Shown in pieces: positions 35,556 through 47,214 of a stretch of 64,000 bases of DNA; position 1 is the first letter of the stretch, and the number at the start of each line of letters is the position of its first letter. The notes under the pieces were generated by a model. That model had not been told where the DNA came from. It ran no database searches and saw only the letters and a list, made by a program, of their open reading frames with translations. A program made the position numbers and the translations under genes. Origin of the DNA: Deroplatys truncata (taxonomy: Eukaryota; Arthropoda; Insecta; Mantodea; Mantidae); contig CM060980.1 of NCBI GenBank assembly GCA_030765065.1, forward strand, positions 60,558,364 to 60,622,363, in the 5' to 3' direction.

Positions 35556-35970
35556 ATGTATTTTTAGAAAAATGTCCATGTGTATGTGTGTGTGTGTGTG
35601 CGCGCGCGCGCGTGTGTGCGCGTGTATGTGGACAGCATAATTCAAAAACGAAAAGTCGGATAAGCCAAACTTAGTATTTAAGTTCAATATCTTCCAAAGA
35701 TGCGACGCGAAGATTCTAAAAAAAGATTTCCATCCCCAACTACCCTTTACATGGAACATATTTCGAAATATTTGATTTTCAAAAAGATGTCTCTAACGAT
35801 TTATATTAAAATACCATATAATACCATGTATTATATATATTTACAGAACCAATAAAATGTATACCTTGAATTTTCTGGGAATAGCCTCTGAAGTCCTGTT
35901 CATTCTGAAGGAATTTTGTATAATCTTGTATAACTGGTAAACGTTAAACAATAGGCGAAAACACACAAAA
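35556..35970 (+). mobile_element. Older HINE, first part (interrupted by a younger HINE)
   Basis: It starts just before the microsatellite (GTCCATGTGTATGTGTGTG with a CG-rich run at 35600-35615) and contains GACAGCATAATTCAAAAAC, CTACCCTTTACATGGAAC, GAATTTTCTGGGAATAGCC and GATAGGCGAAAACACACAAAA-like sequence. It then breaks at the younger element and resumes at 36935 with GATCTCTTTAAAGCC. Confidence 0.8.
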
Positions 35971-36934
35971 AATCTGATGTGTTACACTCACATGAATTTC
36001 TCTACTCTTGTAAAACTATTTTTACAAAATCTTACTCTCCATCTATTTCATATTAATCGAGATAAACATTTGCAGAAACGATCTTTTGACATGCAAAGAG
36101 AATTATTTTTTACACATAGCGACCAGTTCTACAAATATTTGACTATCGCTTAAGGCGTACTATGTTCCCCTTGTTTTGTATTTGCAAGGGCAATATAAAA
36201 ATACAGTAGTCTTTAAGCATAGATATATCTCTTAATAGATGCTTGCTATGCGCAGCACCATTCTCTTTGCCACAGATTAATACTCTTTGCATATCAAAGA
36301 CAAAAAAAATGAATAACGAATTCCAATTCGAGAAAATAAATATTTAAAAATTTAAGGGAATAGCAAGCAATATCTCGAAAATGGTTCACTCAACAAAAAA
36401 AATGTATATGACATAAATTGTGTATTTTAACGTGATCTACATTTTTTGTGGAGTTAAAGTTTGTCTATCTCTTATGGTTTACCAGTTATGCAAAAGTCGT
36501 TCACAATGAAGAATACTTTTGGAGACTTTCCCAGAAAATTCAAGATATACATTTTATTTGTCATGAAAATATCTTAAACATATGATACTTTAATCAAAAT
36601 CGTTAGGGCCATTTTTGAGACAATTAAAATTTTCGAAAAATATTCCATATAAAGGGTACTCTGGGGTGGGGGGATTTTCTTGAAAACCTTTGTGTCGCAT
36701 CTCTGGAAGATACTGAACCTAAATACCAAGTTTGCTATTTTTATCTGACTGTTCGTTTTTGAGTTATGCTGTTCACAGACACACAGACAGACACACACAC
36801 ACGGCCGTGTTTACAAAAATGCTTTTTTTGGATTCAGGGGGTCTCAAAACATGTATTTCCGGTAAAATCTCGGTATCGAATTTTTGGGTGGAATACAATA
36901 CTTCGCCTACTTACTATACGTAGTAGAGAAAGTA
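35971..36934 (-). mobile_element. Younger complete HINE inserted in an older HINE
   Basis: On the reverse strand it has both ends: AATCTGATGTGTTACACTCA at the left (with a one-base change in the ACTTTCTCTAC repeat) and GTAGTAGAGAAAGTAA at the right. The interior matches the copy at 61873 closely, including CCAAGTTTGCTATTTTTATC, a GACACACAGACAGACACACA tract and GGATTCAGGGGGTCTC. It lies after an A-rich site in the older element. Confidence 0.88.
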
Positions 36935-37320
36935 ATACTGATCTCTTTAAAGCCTACAATTTATTTAAAATAAATTTTTATAGCATTATCTATTTCCGAG
37001 ATCCGTTATTAATGGTTCGAATTGTTCAGTACTTAGCGATTCTTTAAAAAATTCTGTCGATTTTCAGCTATTCCTCGTGATGTCATGGAAAGAGTATGGA
37101 ATTTTAAAGTCATCGTAAAGCGTGAGGTTCTTAAACATTTGTCTATTGCTATTCGCGTTGAATCTATAATGAAATGTGCAATGCAGCTATTTTCGGATAG
37201 GTTATATCGATTAAAGGAAATGAGATATGAAAATAAGCTAACGTAAGAATAATTTGTATACCCACTAATAAGCGATAGAGAGTAGAGAAAGTCATGTGAA
37301 TAGAACAAGCATCACATGTT
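36935..37320 (+). mobile_element. Older HINE, second part
   Basis: GATCTCTTTAAAGCCTACAA, CCGAGATCCGTTATTAATGG, TACCCACTAATAAGCG, GAGTAGAGAAAGTCATGTGA and AACAAGCATCACATG complete the element begun at 35556. It belongs to the subtype with the ATACCCACTAATAAGCG 3' region. Confidence 0.8.
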
Positions 37321-37434
37321 TTAATGTGAAGCGGGATAGTTTATGGAGTCTGTATGAATCAGATGAGGGAAGTATGGAGGACGTTATGGAGTTCAGAGAT
37401 GGATCTTCGTAATGCAAAGCCAAAGAGCCGGCCC

Positions 37435-37560
37435 TCGTAGCCGTGGTCGCTGGAGTGTAGAGCTCCGGCGCTTCGCCAAGCTGAGGGTCGCGGGTTCGAG
37501 TCCCGCCATGGGCATGGTTGTTTGTGTTGTGTAATTGCGGTGATAAGCGGTAACGAAAAC
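37435..37560 (+). repeat. tRNA-derived SINE of a second type
   Basis: The tRNA-like part has GTGGTCGCTGGAGTGTAGAG (A-box region) and GCGGGTTCGAGTCCCGC at about 37491-37507, a perfect TpsiC stem-loop with a canonical B box. The 5' part does not fold into a normal acceptor and D arm, and the sequence continues into a non-tRNA body, so it is a SINE rather than a tRNA gene. The body differs from the 24600 family. Only one copy is in the window. Confidence 0.6.
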
Positions 37561-37640
37561 AGTAAAAACACAGTATAAACTCTATAAAACAAGGGCACTT
37601 AAAAAAATGGTTCGTGTTTTGGCCGAGAAACTTTGAGACT

Positions 37641-38463
37641 TTACTTTCTCTGCAACCCACCTATAGTAGGTAAGAGAAAGAAAGTATTTGCATTTCACCC
37701 AAAAATTAGATTTGGAGATTTCACCGGAAATTCATATTCTAAGACTCCTAATCAGAAGTATTGTCCGCGTGTGTGCGCGCGAATGCGCGTGTGCGATCAG
37801 CATAACCCAAAAACAAAAAGTGAGCTAAATATCTAACTTGGTATTTTGGTTCAGGGTCTTCCAGTGATGCGATACGAAGACTTTTAAGAAAATCGCCCAA
37901 CCCCCAAACTGCCCTTTACATAGAAAAATTATCGTTACTTCTGAATTTCTCAAAGATAGCTAACAATCGTTATTAAAATGTCATATATTTAATATATTTT
38001 TATGACAAATGAAATGTATATGTTTAAACATTTTGAAAATGCCTGTGATGCCCTCTTTGAAAACCGTAAGATAGACAAAATTCTTGCTACCCAAAAAATT
38101 TACATCTCTCAAAGCACACGATTTTTGCCAAATAATTTTTTTGTGACAAACATTTCCGAGATATTGTATTGCTTTAAATTTTCAAATACTTTATACTTTT
38201 ATCAACTGCAAATCGCTATTTGTTTTTCTTTGTTTCTTTCTTTGATTTTACGTTTTTATGCAAAGAGAACGAAATTTCAAAGCCAACCGCTTTGATAACC
38301 TTTTAGCTTATTGTATTCTGCCTATATCTTCAACGAAATGTATAAATCTGTAAGAAAGGTTTATCCATATAAGCAAAATGTAGATTGAAGAGTAAGCTTT
38401 TGTAAGAATATTTTGTAGAAGAGTGTATAGTGAAAGTGACGTGAATGCAACACATCAGATTTT
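37641..38463 (+). mobile_element. HINE copy, complete but diverged
   Basis: It starts TTACTTTCTCTGCAACCCAC and ends GTGACGTGAATGCAACACAT CAGA plus TTTT. It has GGAGATTTCACCGGAAATTC, a GTGTGTGCGCGCGAATGCGC microsatellite, GATCAGCATAACCCAAAAAC, CTGCCCTTTACATAG and TTTCCGAGATATTG. The 3' subterminal repeat is degraded to GTGTATAGTGAAAGT. Confidence 0.82.
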
Positions 38464-38730
38464 CCGAATCTGAACTGGCTTCCCTTATCCTAAGGCCAGT
38501 GCGAATAGATGAAATTTCGGTAGCATTTGGAAAATGCTTCACCGCAATCCGTTATAGCAAGGAGTCCCATTCTGTGGACAAGGTAAGTAACACTGCGTTT
38601 TAACCCACTCTGTCACGAATGCCTCAAATGAAACAAAGTTACCCACACACAAGCGCGCACACACGGATACTCATTCACTGCATTACAACATTACCTTACG
38701 CATGTCTGACTTTCATGTGACGTCGCCTGT

Positions 38731-38732
<2 letters not shown>
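38464..38732. other. Short unannotated stretch
   Basis: Nothing recognised. It leads into an AC microsatellite. Confidence 0.3.

Positions 38733-38793
<61 letters not shown>
38733..38793. repeat. (AC)n microsatellite
   Basis: About 30 uninterrupted AC units. A frame across it encodes a His-Thr run that is an artefact. Confidence 0.97.
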
Positions 38794-38794
<1 letters not shown>

Positions 38795-39480
38795 TGGGTG
38801 TATCTGACGTCACAACATCTCCAACCCTACCAGGCTTTGCTGATATGTTCCCTCCCGCTCCCTCTAGCCACTGACTTCTGCCTCTTAATGTGTTTTAGGC
38901 TTTTAGACCTCCCTCTCCCTTGAACAACACACATCACAAACAACAACAGCAGCGCTACAAACGGAAACGTCGTTGTCATTTCTACATTTTCCGTATGTGT
39001 GTCGCGCACTAGTAGTTGTTAACAACTGTGACAAACACATTTAATTTGCTTGGGAAGTTTTCCCAAGGCTTTAAAACAACAAACATCCATGAGCAGGGGG
39101 TAGGCAAAGGGTGAGGACAGCTGAAATGTTTCATGTGAAAGCCAGAGGGAGCACAACATCGCTAATGTTTAATTTCTAATTTCATTATTATAGTCTAGAG
39201 AAGTTAATATTGTGTTCCATTTCCTATTTTGCTCACCCCAGCAATCATCTTATTTTACTCGCTTTTAAACTAAGTTACGCAGAACGAAGGTAAAGAGAGA
39301 AAACGCCAGCAATTACTCGCAACGATGAGATTTCGTAAGTTAGGTCTTGGTAACATTTCCCCTTTCTCTACTTCCTCTGTTTATGAATTTCGAGCCTGTG
39401 CATTCAGTTTGGGGTTTAGGACATAAGTAACGTTGCCTGCGATGTCCGTACAATACTACCAACGATACAGAGCCTGTTTC
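38794..39480. other. No gene recognised
   Basis: Contains short palindromes AGTTGTTAACAACT near 39013 and CTTGGGAAGTTTTCCCAAG near 39049. Significance is unknown. Confidence 0.35.
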
Positions 39481-39744
39481 TTAAGCCGCTTGTGCACGAT
39501 CAAATTTTTGTCAAATTCAATACTTTACAAGACTTTTCAAGAGTTGCCACAACCTTACAACTTTTATTGTCAAATTGCTTCCAATACTTTTAAACTCTTT
39601 GAAAGTCTTGAAAGCAAGTAAGGACCTGCTCTAAACGGTCAAAGATTTCACAATGATTTGATGGCTTTGGTCAATGAAATGCGGATATTCCAGTACGTCA
39701 CGAAATCTGCAGCATGACTGAAAGCAAAAAGTAAACAAAAATGG

Positions 39745-39897
39745 CTACCCGGCCAAAGTGTGTCGTATGCGAAGTGATTAGGTTATACATAAGCTGGTCA
39801 TGTCTGTACATCGAGAGCTCACAAGAAGGAGCAGATGAAGGCGATTATGAAGAAATAATTGCCAGGCAGTTTTCCGAACTAAGTATACGTTAATGCA
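39745..39897 (+). CDS. Short open frame inside the Harbinger-like element
   Basis: ATG at 39745 opens 50 codons: MATRPKCVVCEVIRLY..., with a CVVC pair and an acidic segment EGADEGDYEE, ending IRQ-free at TAA (39895-39897). It starts inside the element about 260 bases from the TIR, where a Harbinger gene could begin. I do not recognise the protein. It may be the truncated N-terminus of a transposon protein or chance. Confidence 0.25.
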
Positions 39898-39922
39898 ATG
39901 TTATATAGTGTTGGGCTAAGAC

Positions 39923-41538
39923 ACATCATAGGATTTCTAAATTTCAGGCAGGATTTAGGGACAATGTCTTTGTTCTGAAAACAATAATTGATGACAATTT
40001 GAGAAATAAAGGTGGTAAGGTATATACTGTATTTGTAGATTTTAAAATGGCATTTGATATTGTAGAACGTAGTGCTCTCTGGGAGAAATTAACACGTAAA
40101 GGACTTTCGGGGAAAATGATTAGAGCACTTAGGGCAATGTATAAAGAAGTTAAGTTTGTTATCAAGACCGATCAGCACAATACATCAGAATGTAACATAG
40201 CGCAGAGGGGGTTTAAACAGGGTTGTATACTATCTCCGTTACTTTTTAATTTGTTTATTGATGATGTTGTTAGCGTGACTACGGAGGAAGACATAGATGC
40301 ACCGACAATCGCAGACCAAAAAATACCAATTCTTTTGTACGCGGATGACATTGTAATTCATTCTAAAACGATAAAAGGTTTGCAGTCTGGTTTAAACGCT
40401 CTTCGACAATACTGTAGGCAATGGGGTATGGAGGTAAATATTCTTAAAACTAAAACAGTCACCTTTAAAAATGGATATGTGTACGGCCAACATGAAAAGT
40501 GGACCTATGGGGAGGAAGAAATTCAAAATGTTAAACACTTCGATTATTTAGGAGTAAGGTTTGATATGGGCGGAAAATGGAACAAGAACATGCAGTTTAT
40601 AAAACACAAAGGGATTGGACAACTTTCTGAAGTATTAAGGATACTGACACGGGTACCAGATATGCCAGTAAAAACATTACAGACCATGTATGAAGCAATG
40701 ATTAGGTCCTCATTACTATACGGCAGTGAAGTGTGGCGATGGGAGAGGGTGGATAATGTAAATAAAATACAATGCAATTTCTGGAAGCGCATTCTAGGGT
40801 TGGGGAGGGGTACTTCAAACTACGGAGTTCTTCGGGAGGTAGGATGCTGGGAAGATGCTGCATTTGCTAAACTAAACGTAGTTAGGTACTGGCTGCGAAT
40901 AATTAAAGGTGATCAAACAACTCTGAGAGCAATATGTTATCGTCATCAAATGAACAACATAGAGCATTCAAAATGGTGGGCGGCGGGGTTGCAACGCGAA
41001 TTATCAAAAATTGGCTTAAAGAATATCTGGCTAAGGTGTAATTAAAATACACACAGTGCCGTGAGAAAAGTCAAAAGACGACTATGCGATATAAACAGGC
41101 AGAAAATAGAATCTGAATGTAGACAAAGATCAACATTGGAGCTACAAAATGAAATAAAAACGAGGTGAGGTAAGGAAACATATATTTTGGAATTGAGTAT
41201 AAAACAGAGGACTGGAATAGCATGGCTTAGGTTGGGAGGGTGGAAAGCTCGCAAGATTGTTGATGACGATGGCAGGAGGATTTGCCCATTATGCGGGGAA
41301 CAAGAAGACTGGACGCATATTTTGGAAGCATGCGTGCAGACGGAGGGTATTAGGAAAAAACTATTACCGGAAGTATTTTTGGCTTCCAACAGACGGAGGA
41401 CAGCATGCTGGGACATGATTCTAAACAGCCAAAACTGGCCAAGCTTGGGCACATACTTAATGGAAGTACGTGTACTAAGAGATAAGGTGTTTATGTAATT
41501 TTTCTTTAAACATATGTGGTGCTTGAGTACTTGTGCGC

Positions 41539-41583
<45 letters not shown>

Positions 41584-41800
41584 AGTGTGTGATTCAGAGT
41601 GTTTTTTCAATTTTATATGTATGTATATAGTGCGGTGATTATAAAAAAAAAATAATTGTTTTCTGGTTGATACTGCAAGTGACGTATACAGACCAGGTAT
41701 TTTTCTAGAGAGCATATACGGTCTTATGACCCATGTGACTGTGTTATGCAATTAATGTAATACTAAATACTTAATAAATACCACCACTACCACTACCACT
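39923..41800 (+). mobile_element. 5'-truncated LINE with near-intact reverse transcriptase
   Basis: The element begins inside the reverse transcriptase domain (GFRDNVFVLKTIIDD from 39950) and runs to a tail AATAAATACCACCACTACCA with (ACCACT)n at about 41779-41800. An (GT)n tract lies at 41543-41580 in the 3' UTR. Flanks AGTGTTGGGCTAAG (39909-39922) and AGTGTGGTTAAG (41801-41812) look like an imperfect target duplication. 5' truncation and a simple-repeat tail are typical of target-primed reverse transcription. Confidence 0.85.
39947..41498 (+). pseudogene. LINE ORF2 C-terminal two-thirds: reverse transcriptase and CCHC motif
   Basis: One reading frame covers about 515 codons with only two internal stops (TAA at 41043, TGA at 41163). 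Reverse transcriptase motifs: VFVDFKMAFDIV (motif A, catalytic Asp), QGCILSPLLFNLFIDD (motif B) and ILLYADDIVIHS (motif C, intact YADD). The thumb region has EKWTYGEEEIQNVKHFDYLG and LLYGSEVWRWER. Near the end, CPLCGEQEDWTHILEAC forms a C-x2-C-x7-H-x4-C zinc knuckle. The start is missing and the stops prevent full translation, but decay is slight, so this is the youngest LINE in the window. The clade is uncertain (I/Jockey-like or related). Confidence 0.88.
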
Positions 41801-42199
41801 AGTGTGGTTAAGCTATCGGTTGGTGTTATTTTCATTGTATTCTACACTCATGATGTGATTTCATTATTATAATACGTGAAAGTGGTACATAATATTAGAA
41901 AAGAACAATATTTAATTGCGAATTGTTATGTGTGACGCAGATACTAAATTGCTTTGCGCGTGATAAATTATCAATGTGTTCTGAAGGGTTTCAGTTTGGC
42001 GAAGAGACAGCTAGTAGATACACATTTTTGCCATTATCAAGTGCTGCCAGGTCTTGCCAAGTCTTTTTCAAATCTTGTCACATATTGAAAAATATTTCAC
42101 AACTTTTCTTGTAAATTCTTGAATTGAAAAAGAGTTTGATCATGTACAAGGGCTTTATGCTTGATTTCTATATACTAATATCTCAACAATTTCATTATA

Positions 42200-43060
42200 A
42201 AATCCTAAATGAACCTATACGAGAGCAGATGAAAGTAAATATTAATCGTGCAATTGTGGCAAGAAGCTTAAGTTGGTATGGTAATCTCAGAAGAATGTCA
42301 CCGGAGAGGTGGTCATTAAAACTACATAATTACAACATCTCAACGGAGAAGAGAGGAAAACCACGGCCGGTGTGGAGTTATTGTGTAAGCCAGTCTACGG
42401 AAAATAGCCAAATAACATGATGAGTGGACGGATAGAGGAACATGAAAACGTGGATGCGAAAACGTATATATATGACTATTATGTGTATATAACATAATTT
42501 TGAGAAGCAAATTATATATCTAAATAAAACACAAATGATAAAATTATATTTAGATTTGGAGGCACTCACGTGTAGCGATTTTTCAGGGATGTTTTCACTA
42601 CAGAAAGGGATATGTTACTCATGTATTCTGATAAAATAAGCTATCGTTTTTTAAATTTACTAACTTACCGGTTATTTATCTCCTAGCCAGTAAATTAGGA
42701 AATACACACACGTCCTAGGAATATTAGCCCTTATAAGTTAACTAGAAAAACAGGAATAAAATGATGGAAGAATATTTGGGAAACGTAAGGGAGAAATGGA
42801 TTAGAGCAGTTAAGAAGGGTGAGGGAAATGAGATATAAATTGATAAAATCCTTAAATAGTAGAGTGTAAATAGTGAAGGGCCTTCATTATACAGATAACC
42901 GTGGGATTGTGTGTAAGGAAGTCTCGTAGAAATAGACGTTAGACTTATTAGATAGTAAATTTAGGTTTAGTATTTTAGCTGTAATTGTAAAAATCATGTT
43001 TGTTTTGCTTGTATATGTATATTTATGAAAATGCACTAAGGTTACAATAAATATTCACAT
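42200..43060 (+). mobile_element. LINE 3' remnant
   Basis: The frame 42124-42420 contains IREQMKVNINRAIVARSLSW followed by YGNLRRMSPERWSLKLH and EKRGKPRPVWSY. This is the W-(Y/F)-GH-x-x-RM...RW...GRP(R) pattern at the C-terminus of RTE/CR1-type LINE proteins. The sequence after it is broken by stops and ends near CAATAAATATTCAC at about 43050. The Harbinger-like element lies immediately upstream and may have interrupted it. Confidence 0.55.
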
Positions 43061-43155
43061 CAATATCTCCTAGTTTCTACCAGCAAACCAGTAACCTCTA
43101 TAAATAATATGGTTGCTTCCCTTGTAATAGAGAACAGTACACCACAAATATCACA

Positions 43156-43700
43156 TTTTTACTTTCTGTATTGCCTACCTATAGCAGGTAGAGGAAGTAA
43201 TGCGTCCCAAACCAAAATTCAATATCGAGATTTCATAATAAATAGCAGTTTTTGGTGTCCATTCAACCACCCTCCAATCAAAGTACTATTAGAAAGGCTG
43301 GTGTGTATGTGTATGGGTGTGGGTGAGATAGAACAGCATAACATACAAGCTAAAATTTGGTTAAATATAAACCATGATATTTAAGTTCAGCATTTTCCAA
43401 GGATATGACATGAAGATATCTCCAATAAATTCTTTCCAAACTACCCTTTAAATGGAATGTTTTATTATTTTGGGTTTCTCAACAATGACTAATGATTTTG
43501 ATTAAAATATCGTATTTTTATATTAGTATCAGAAATAAACGGTATATTTTGAATTTTCGGTGAATAGCCTATTAAGACCTTATCATTCTGAGTGAATTTT
43601 GTATAACTACGAAATCATACCAGTTAGACATATACTTAACTTCACAAAAGTAGAGAGTAGTTTAAAATACACAATTCTGTTAAATCGCTTTTGTGTAGGC
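43156..43700 (+). mobile_element. HINE, 5' two-thirds
   Basis: TTTTTACTTTCTGTATTGCC, TAGCAGGTAGAGGAAGT, CAATATCGAGATTTCATAAT, a GTGTGTATGTGTATGGGTGT tract, GAACAGCATAACATACAAG and CTACCCTTTAAATGGAA. It fades after AAAATACACAATTCTG. Old copy. Confidence 0.75.
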
Positions 43701-44563
43701 TTAACGGTTCACTACATTGGAATATTTCCTGTTGTTGGTCGGAATTTCCCGCATGTTTAAGCCGCAAAAAATATAAATATTATTTAAGAAAATAAAATGT
43801 GATTAATTCATCATAAAAACTGAATCAGTTAAATACATAAATATCAGTGAAATCTATACAGCTTTGTCTGATAGCAAACTAATGTTGTTTGATAAAGAAA
43901 CAAAGCAATAAACTTATTTCTTTAGGCGTGTTTAGTCTTAAACCCTTTTAACATTTCCTGAGAGTACTGACATACATCTTAGTTGTATACAGGAGACAAA
44001 AATTAAATGTTGCTGGCTCTTGCAGGTATTCATTTGAGTTGTGTCTGACGATTTCTGTTTTGCTTCAAGGTCCATTACATTAAATTTAAGTGCGGTTACG
44101 ACGGAGATGAAACTGTATGTCGTCTTTTGCTGCTGCTTCAACCGTAACGTGTGTTATTTGCAAAGAACATGTTCAAAGGAAAAACTCTACAGCGGTAAAT
44201 ACTAAATGAAGACTTTAGGGTTTAAAATGTTTTACTTTCTGCTTAAGAGTTTAAAACTTTAGAAACTGTCAAAGCTGTAATGATATTAGCAACCCTTCAA
44301 TTAGATTAATTTAAAAACTTCGAAAAGCATATGTATTGAATTCTGATAGCTGCAAACAGCTCTTCAATAATAAAGTAGTGCGTTTAATTTCTCCATGAAC
44401 TTTAGGCTCGTTTTTTGTTCGGTTCTATTCCTTTAAGGCAATTCACTGCTGAAAACCTAAAATATCATTACTTTCTTTTCATTTATTCCAAATTTTCACA
44501 AGATACACTTCATATAAACCACGTATGAATTATTATGTTAATTAATCATGTCAAACAACTTAA
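43701..44563. other. No recognised gene
   Basis: AT-rich DNA. The minus-strand frame at 43938-44141 shows no motif. Confidence 0.35.
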
Positions 44564-44679
44564 TTTTTACCATCTCTACCATGTACATAGCAGGTAGAGA
44601 AGGTATTATATTCCCCCAAAAAATTCGATATCGAGATTTCACCGGAAATACATGTTTTGATAGCTCGTGAATAAAAAAA
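44564..44679 (+). mobile_element. Older HINE, 5' part (interrupted)
   Basis: TTTTTACCATCTCTACCATG, AGCAGGTAGAGAAGGTATTA and CGATATCGAGATTTCACCGG start a plus-strand copy that breaks at the younger element at 44680. It continues at 45514 but the segment between the microsatellite and the AAAATGGCTCTAACG block is missing. Confidence 0.8.
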
Positions 44680-45513
44680 TCTGATGTGTTACACTCACAT
44701 GACTTTATCTACTCTTGTACAAACTATTTTTACAAACGCTTATTCTCCATATGCTTCATGTTAATCGAGATGTTAATCTTATTGCTAATTTTCTTGTAGA
44801 TGCAAGGGGAATTGGTAGGCTTTAAGCGATAGTCAAGTATTTTAAGAGCTGGTTGCTGTGTCGAGTATTCCATTCTCTTAGCATTACCAGGACAAAAAAA
44901 ATGAATAACGAATTCCCATTTGAGAAAAAGTATAAGTATTGGAAAATTTAAGGGAATAGCAAGCAATATCTCGAAAATGGTTCACTCAACAAAAAATTGT
45001 ATATGATATAAATTGTATATTCTAACGCGATCTACTTTTTGTGTGGTAAACTGTTGTCTATCTCTTATGGTTTACCAGTTATGCAAAAGTCTTCCACAAT
45101 GAAGAATAATTTTGGAGATATTCCCAGAAAATTCAAGATATACATTTCATTTATCATGAAAGTATTTTAAATATACGATATTTTAATCAAAATGTCGTGT
45201 CATTTTTGAGAAAATTAAAATTTTCGAAAAATGTTTCATGTGAAGGGATATCTGGCGTGGGGGAATTTTCTTGAAAATCTTTGTGTTGCATCTCTGGAAG
45301 ATATTGAACCTAAATACCAAGTTTGGTGTTTATCCGACTGTTTGTTTCTGAGTTAAGCTGTTCACAGACAGACACACACACGGACATGTTTCCAAAAATG
45401 CTTTTTTTTGGATTCAGGGGCCTAAAAACATATATTTTCGGTGAAACCTCGGTATCGAATTTTTGGTTGGAATACAATACTTCCCCTGCTTACTATACGT
45501 AGAAGAGAAAGTA
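44680..45513 (-). mobile_element. Younger complete HINE inserted in an older HINE
   Basis: It follows an A run with TCTGATGTGTTACACTCACA, then ATGACTTTATCTACTCTTGT. It ends GTAGAAGAGAAAGTA at 45513. The interior is close to the copies at 35971 and 61873, including GACAGACACACACACGGACA as the short microsatellite. Confidence 0.87.
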
Positions 45514-46058
45514 AAAATGGCTCTGACGATTTAAATTAAAATATCATGCATTAAACATGCTTACATGACAAATAAAATGTATATCTTCAATTTTCTGGGA
45601 ATAGTTGTGAAGTTCACTTCATTTGAAAGAAATTTTGTATAACCTTGTGTTAACCTTAGCGATTGACGAAAACATACTGCACAAAAAATGTACTTCTCTT
45701 TGAAACACACAGTTCATTTAAAATAAGAATGTGTGTTGCGGCACGACCCATTTCTGAGATATCGTTATTAAAGATTCGAATTGTTTATTTCTGGGTCATT
45801 CTGTTAAGTCTGTCAACATTCACTTGTTTCTCGCGATTGCATGGAAACAATACGGAATTTTAAGGCCAGCATATAGCGTCCAGTTCCTAAGCATTTGACT
45901 ATTGGTGTTCCCTTTGTATCTATAGCGAAATATGAAAAGCATTTTGGATTAAAATCTAGTAGACAGAAAAATAAGCTTTAATAAGAATAGTTTGTATACC
46001 CGTTAATTAAAGATGGAGGGTAGAGAAAGCCATGTGTTTGTATCACATTAGATTTTTT
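45514..46058 (+). mobile_element. Older HINE, 3' part
   Basis: AAATGGCTCTGACGATTT, CAATTTTCTGGGAATAGTTG, GCACAAAAAATGTACTTCTC, GTATACCCGTTAATTAAAG and GGGTAGAGAAAGCCATGTG up to CACATTAGATTTTTT. This finishes the element started at 44564 and is the same 3' subtype as 36935-37320. Confidence 0.8.
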
Positions 46059-47214
46059 ATTTATAGTTAGTTTCTCTTGATATGCTAATATATAATCCTC
46101 CGTGTACCAAACGGTTGGTTACACTTATTACAGTTTTATTTTTGCTTAAATCTAATGTAAATGAATGGTTATGCGCGCTCGATGTAAACGAAAAAATTCA
46201 ACAAAAATGAAAAAGTGCGTGGAGACTACTTCTGTGGTCCCATAATTAGCATGCTAGTCTTCAAAGCCAGAGGTCCGAAGTTCTCTTCCCAGTTGGAGAG
46301 TGAGCATGTTTCTTTAGCCAGAATTATTCCCTATCTTTCCTAGAGTTTGGATTTGTGAACGAGAGTGTGAATGTATGCGATTTAATTTTTATAAAACAAC
46401 ACCAGAAGTAATAAAAAGTAAAGTAAACGTAAGTCCACGAATAAACATCAATGTCGTTTGGCAATTGTTCCAAAGACGAAGCCAGTAATAAGACCTTGGA
46501 TATTAAAGGCGACATAGAAATGATATAGGAAAGAAACTGGATGGCGCAATTTTTCTAAATATCAGAACAAGGACTTCAAAATCGGCCTTAAGCAAGAAAA
46601 GGTTCAATTTGGCTGTTAATCGTTGATTTATTACTATTATTAATCTATTTCATCAGTAACTTATCTCTGGATTTGCGATATCGGGAAAATTACAGCTGTA
46701 AAACCTCAATAAGATCTTCGTCGACAGCTTTTATTGTTAACGTATTGCGATGCATCTGCCAGTGGCGAAAAGCGTAGTTTTTATGGATTCATTATCTCTA
46801 TACATCTAAAAACAAGAAAAAATATCAAAGAAGAATAACAGGATATTAACTTGTTCTACTTTCTGCTTAACAGCAGAGTAACTCATTCTTTAAAAAGGGA
46901 AATCTGCAGCAAAAATAGCTACATCAACAGTGTTAGATTTCTTCATGTACCTTCAGGTTCCAACCATCATAAGTAGGAGGAAATACACATGCAATACGGT
47001 TTTAAATTTTTTGTGCGAGGGTTCCAGTAGGTATAATGAACAGTAGTCAATGCCATTAAAGACGAAATGCGCGTTTAAACTCAATTGAAAGAGTTAGGTA
47101 TAGCTAGTTTTGTGTGCCATCAAAGCGTTAATCTATGTAACCTATATACACTAAACCTGTATTCGAAAATATTTAGTAATATACGATTTTGTATTAATAA
47201 TTCATAATGGATCC
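46059..47214. other. No gene recognised; possible tRNA-like SINE scrap
   Basis: At 46235-46305 the phrase TGGTCCCATAATTAGCATGC followed by GTCCGAAGTTCTCTTCCCAG has the spacing of A and B boxes but a poor B box. The rest is AT-rich with no motif. Confidence 0.35.

Larger units (their letters stand above)
39484..42154 (+). mobile_element. Harbinger-like DNA transposon carrying an inserted LINE
   Basis: The left end is AGCCGCTTGTGCACGATCAA (39484) and the right end, reversed, is AGCCCTTGTACATGATCAAA (ending 42154). Both are preceded or followed by TTA (39481-39483 and 42155-42157). TIRs with a TTA duplication fit PIF/Harbinger. Similarity of the two ends extends inward, with gaps, over at least 60 bases. 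Without the LINE (39923-41800) the element is only about 0.8 kb, so it is non-autonomous or heavily deleted. Orientation is arbitrary. Confidence 0.68.

Noticed and set aside
37491-37507. Perfect TpsiC stem-loop suggesting a tRNA gene
   Set aside because: No matching acceptor stem, D arm or anticodon arm in the right spacing; more like a tRNA-derived SINE head.
39934-39948. TTTCTAAATTTCAG before the LINE reverse transcriptase looks like a 3' splice site
   Set aside because: A 5'-truncated LINE starts here; a splice acceptor is a weak motif in AT-rich DNA and no upstream exon is recognisable.
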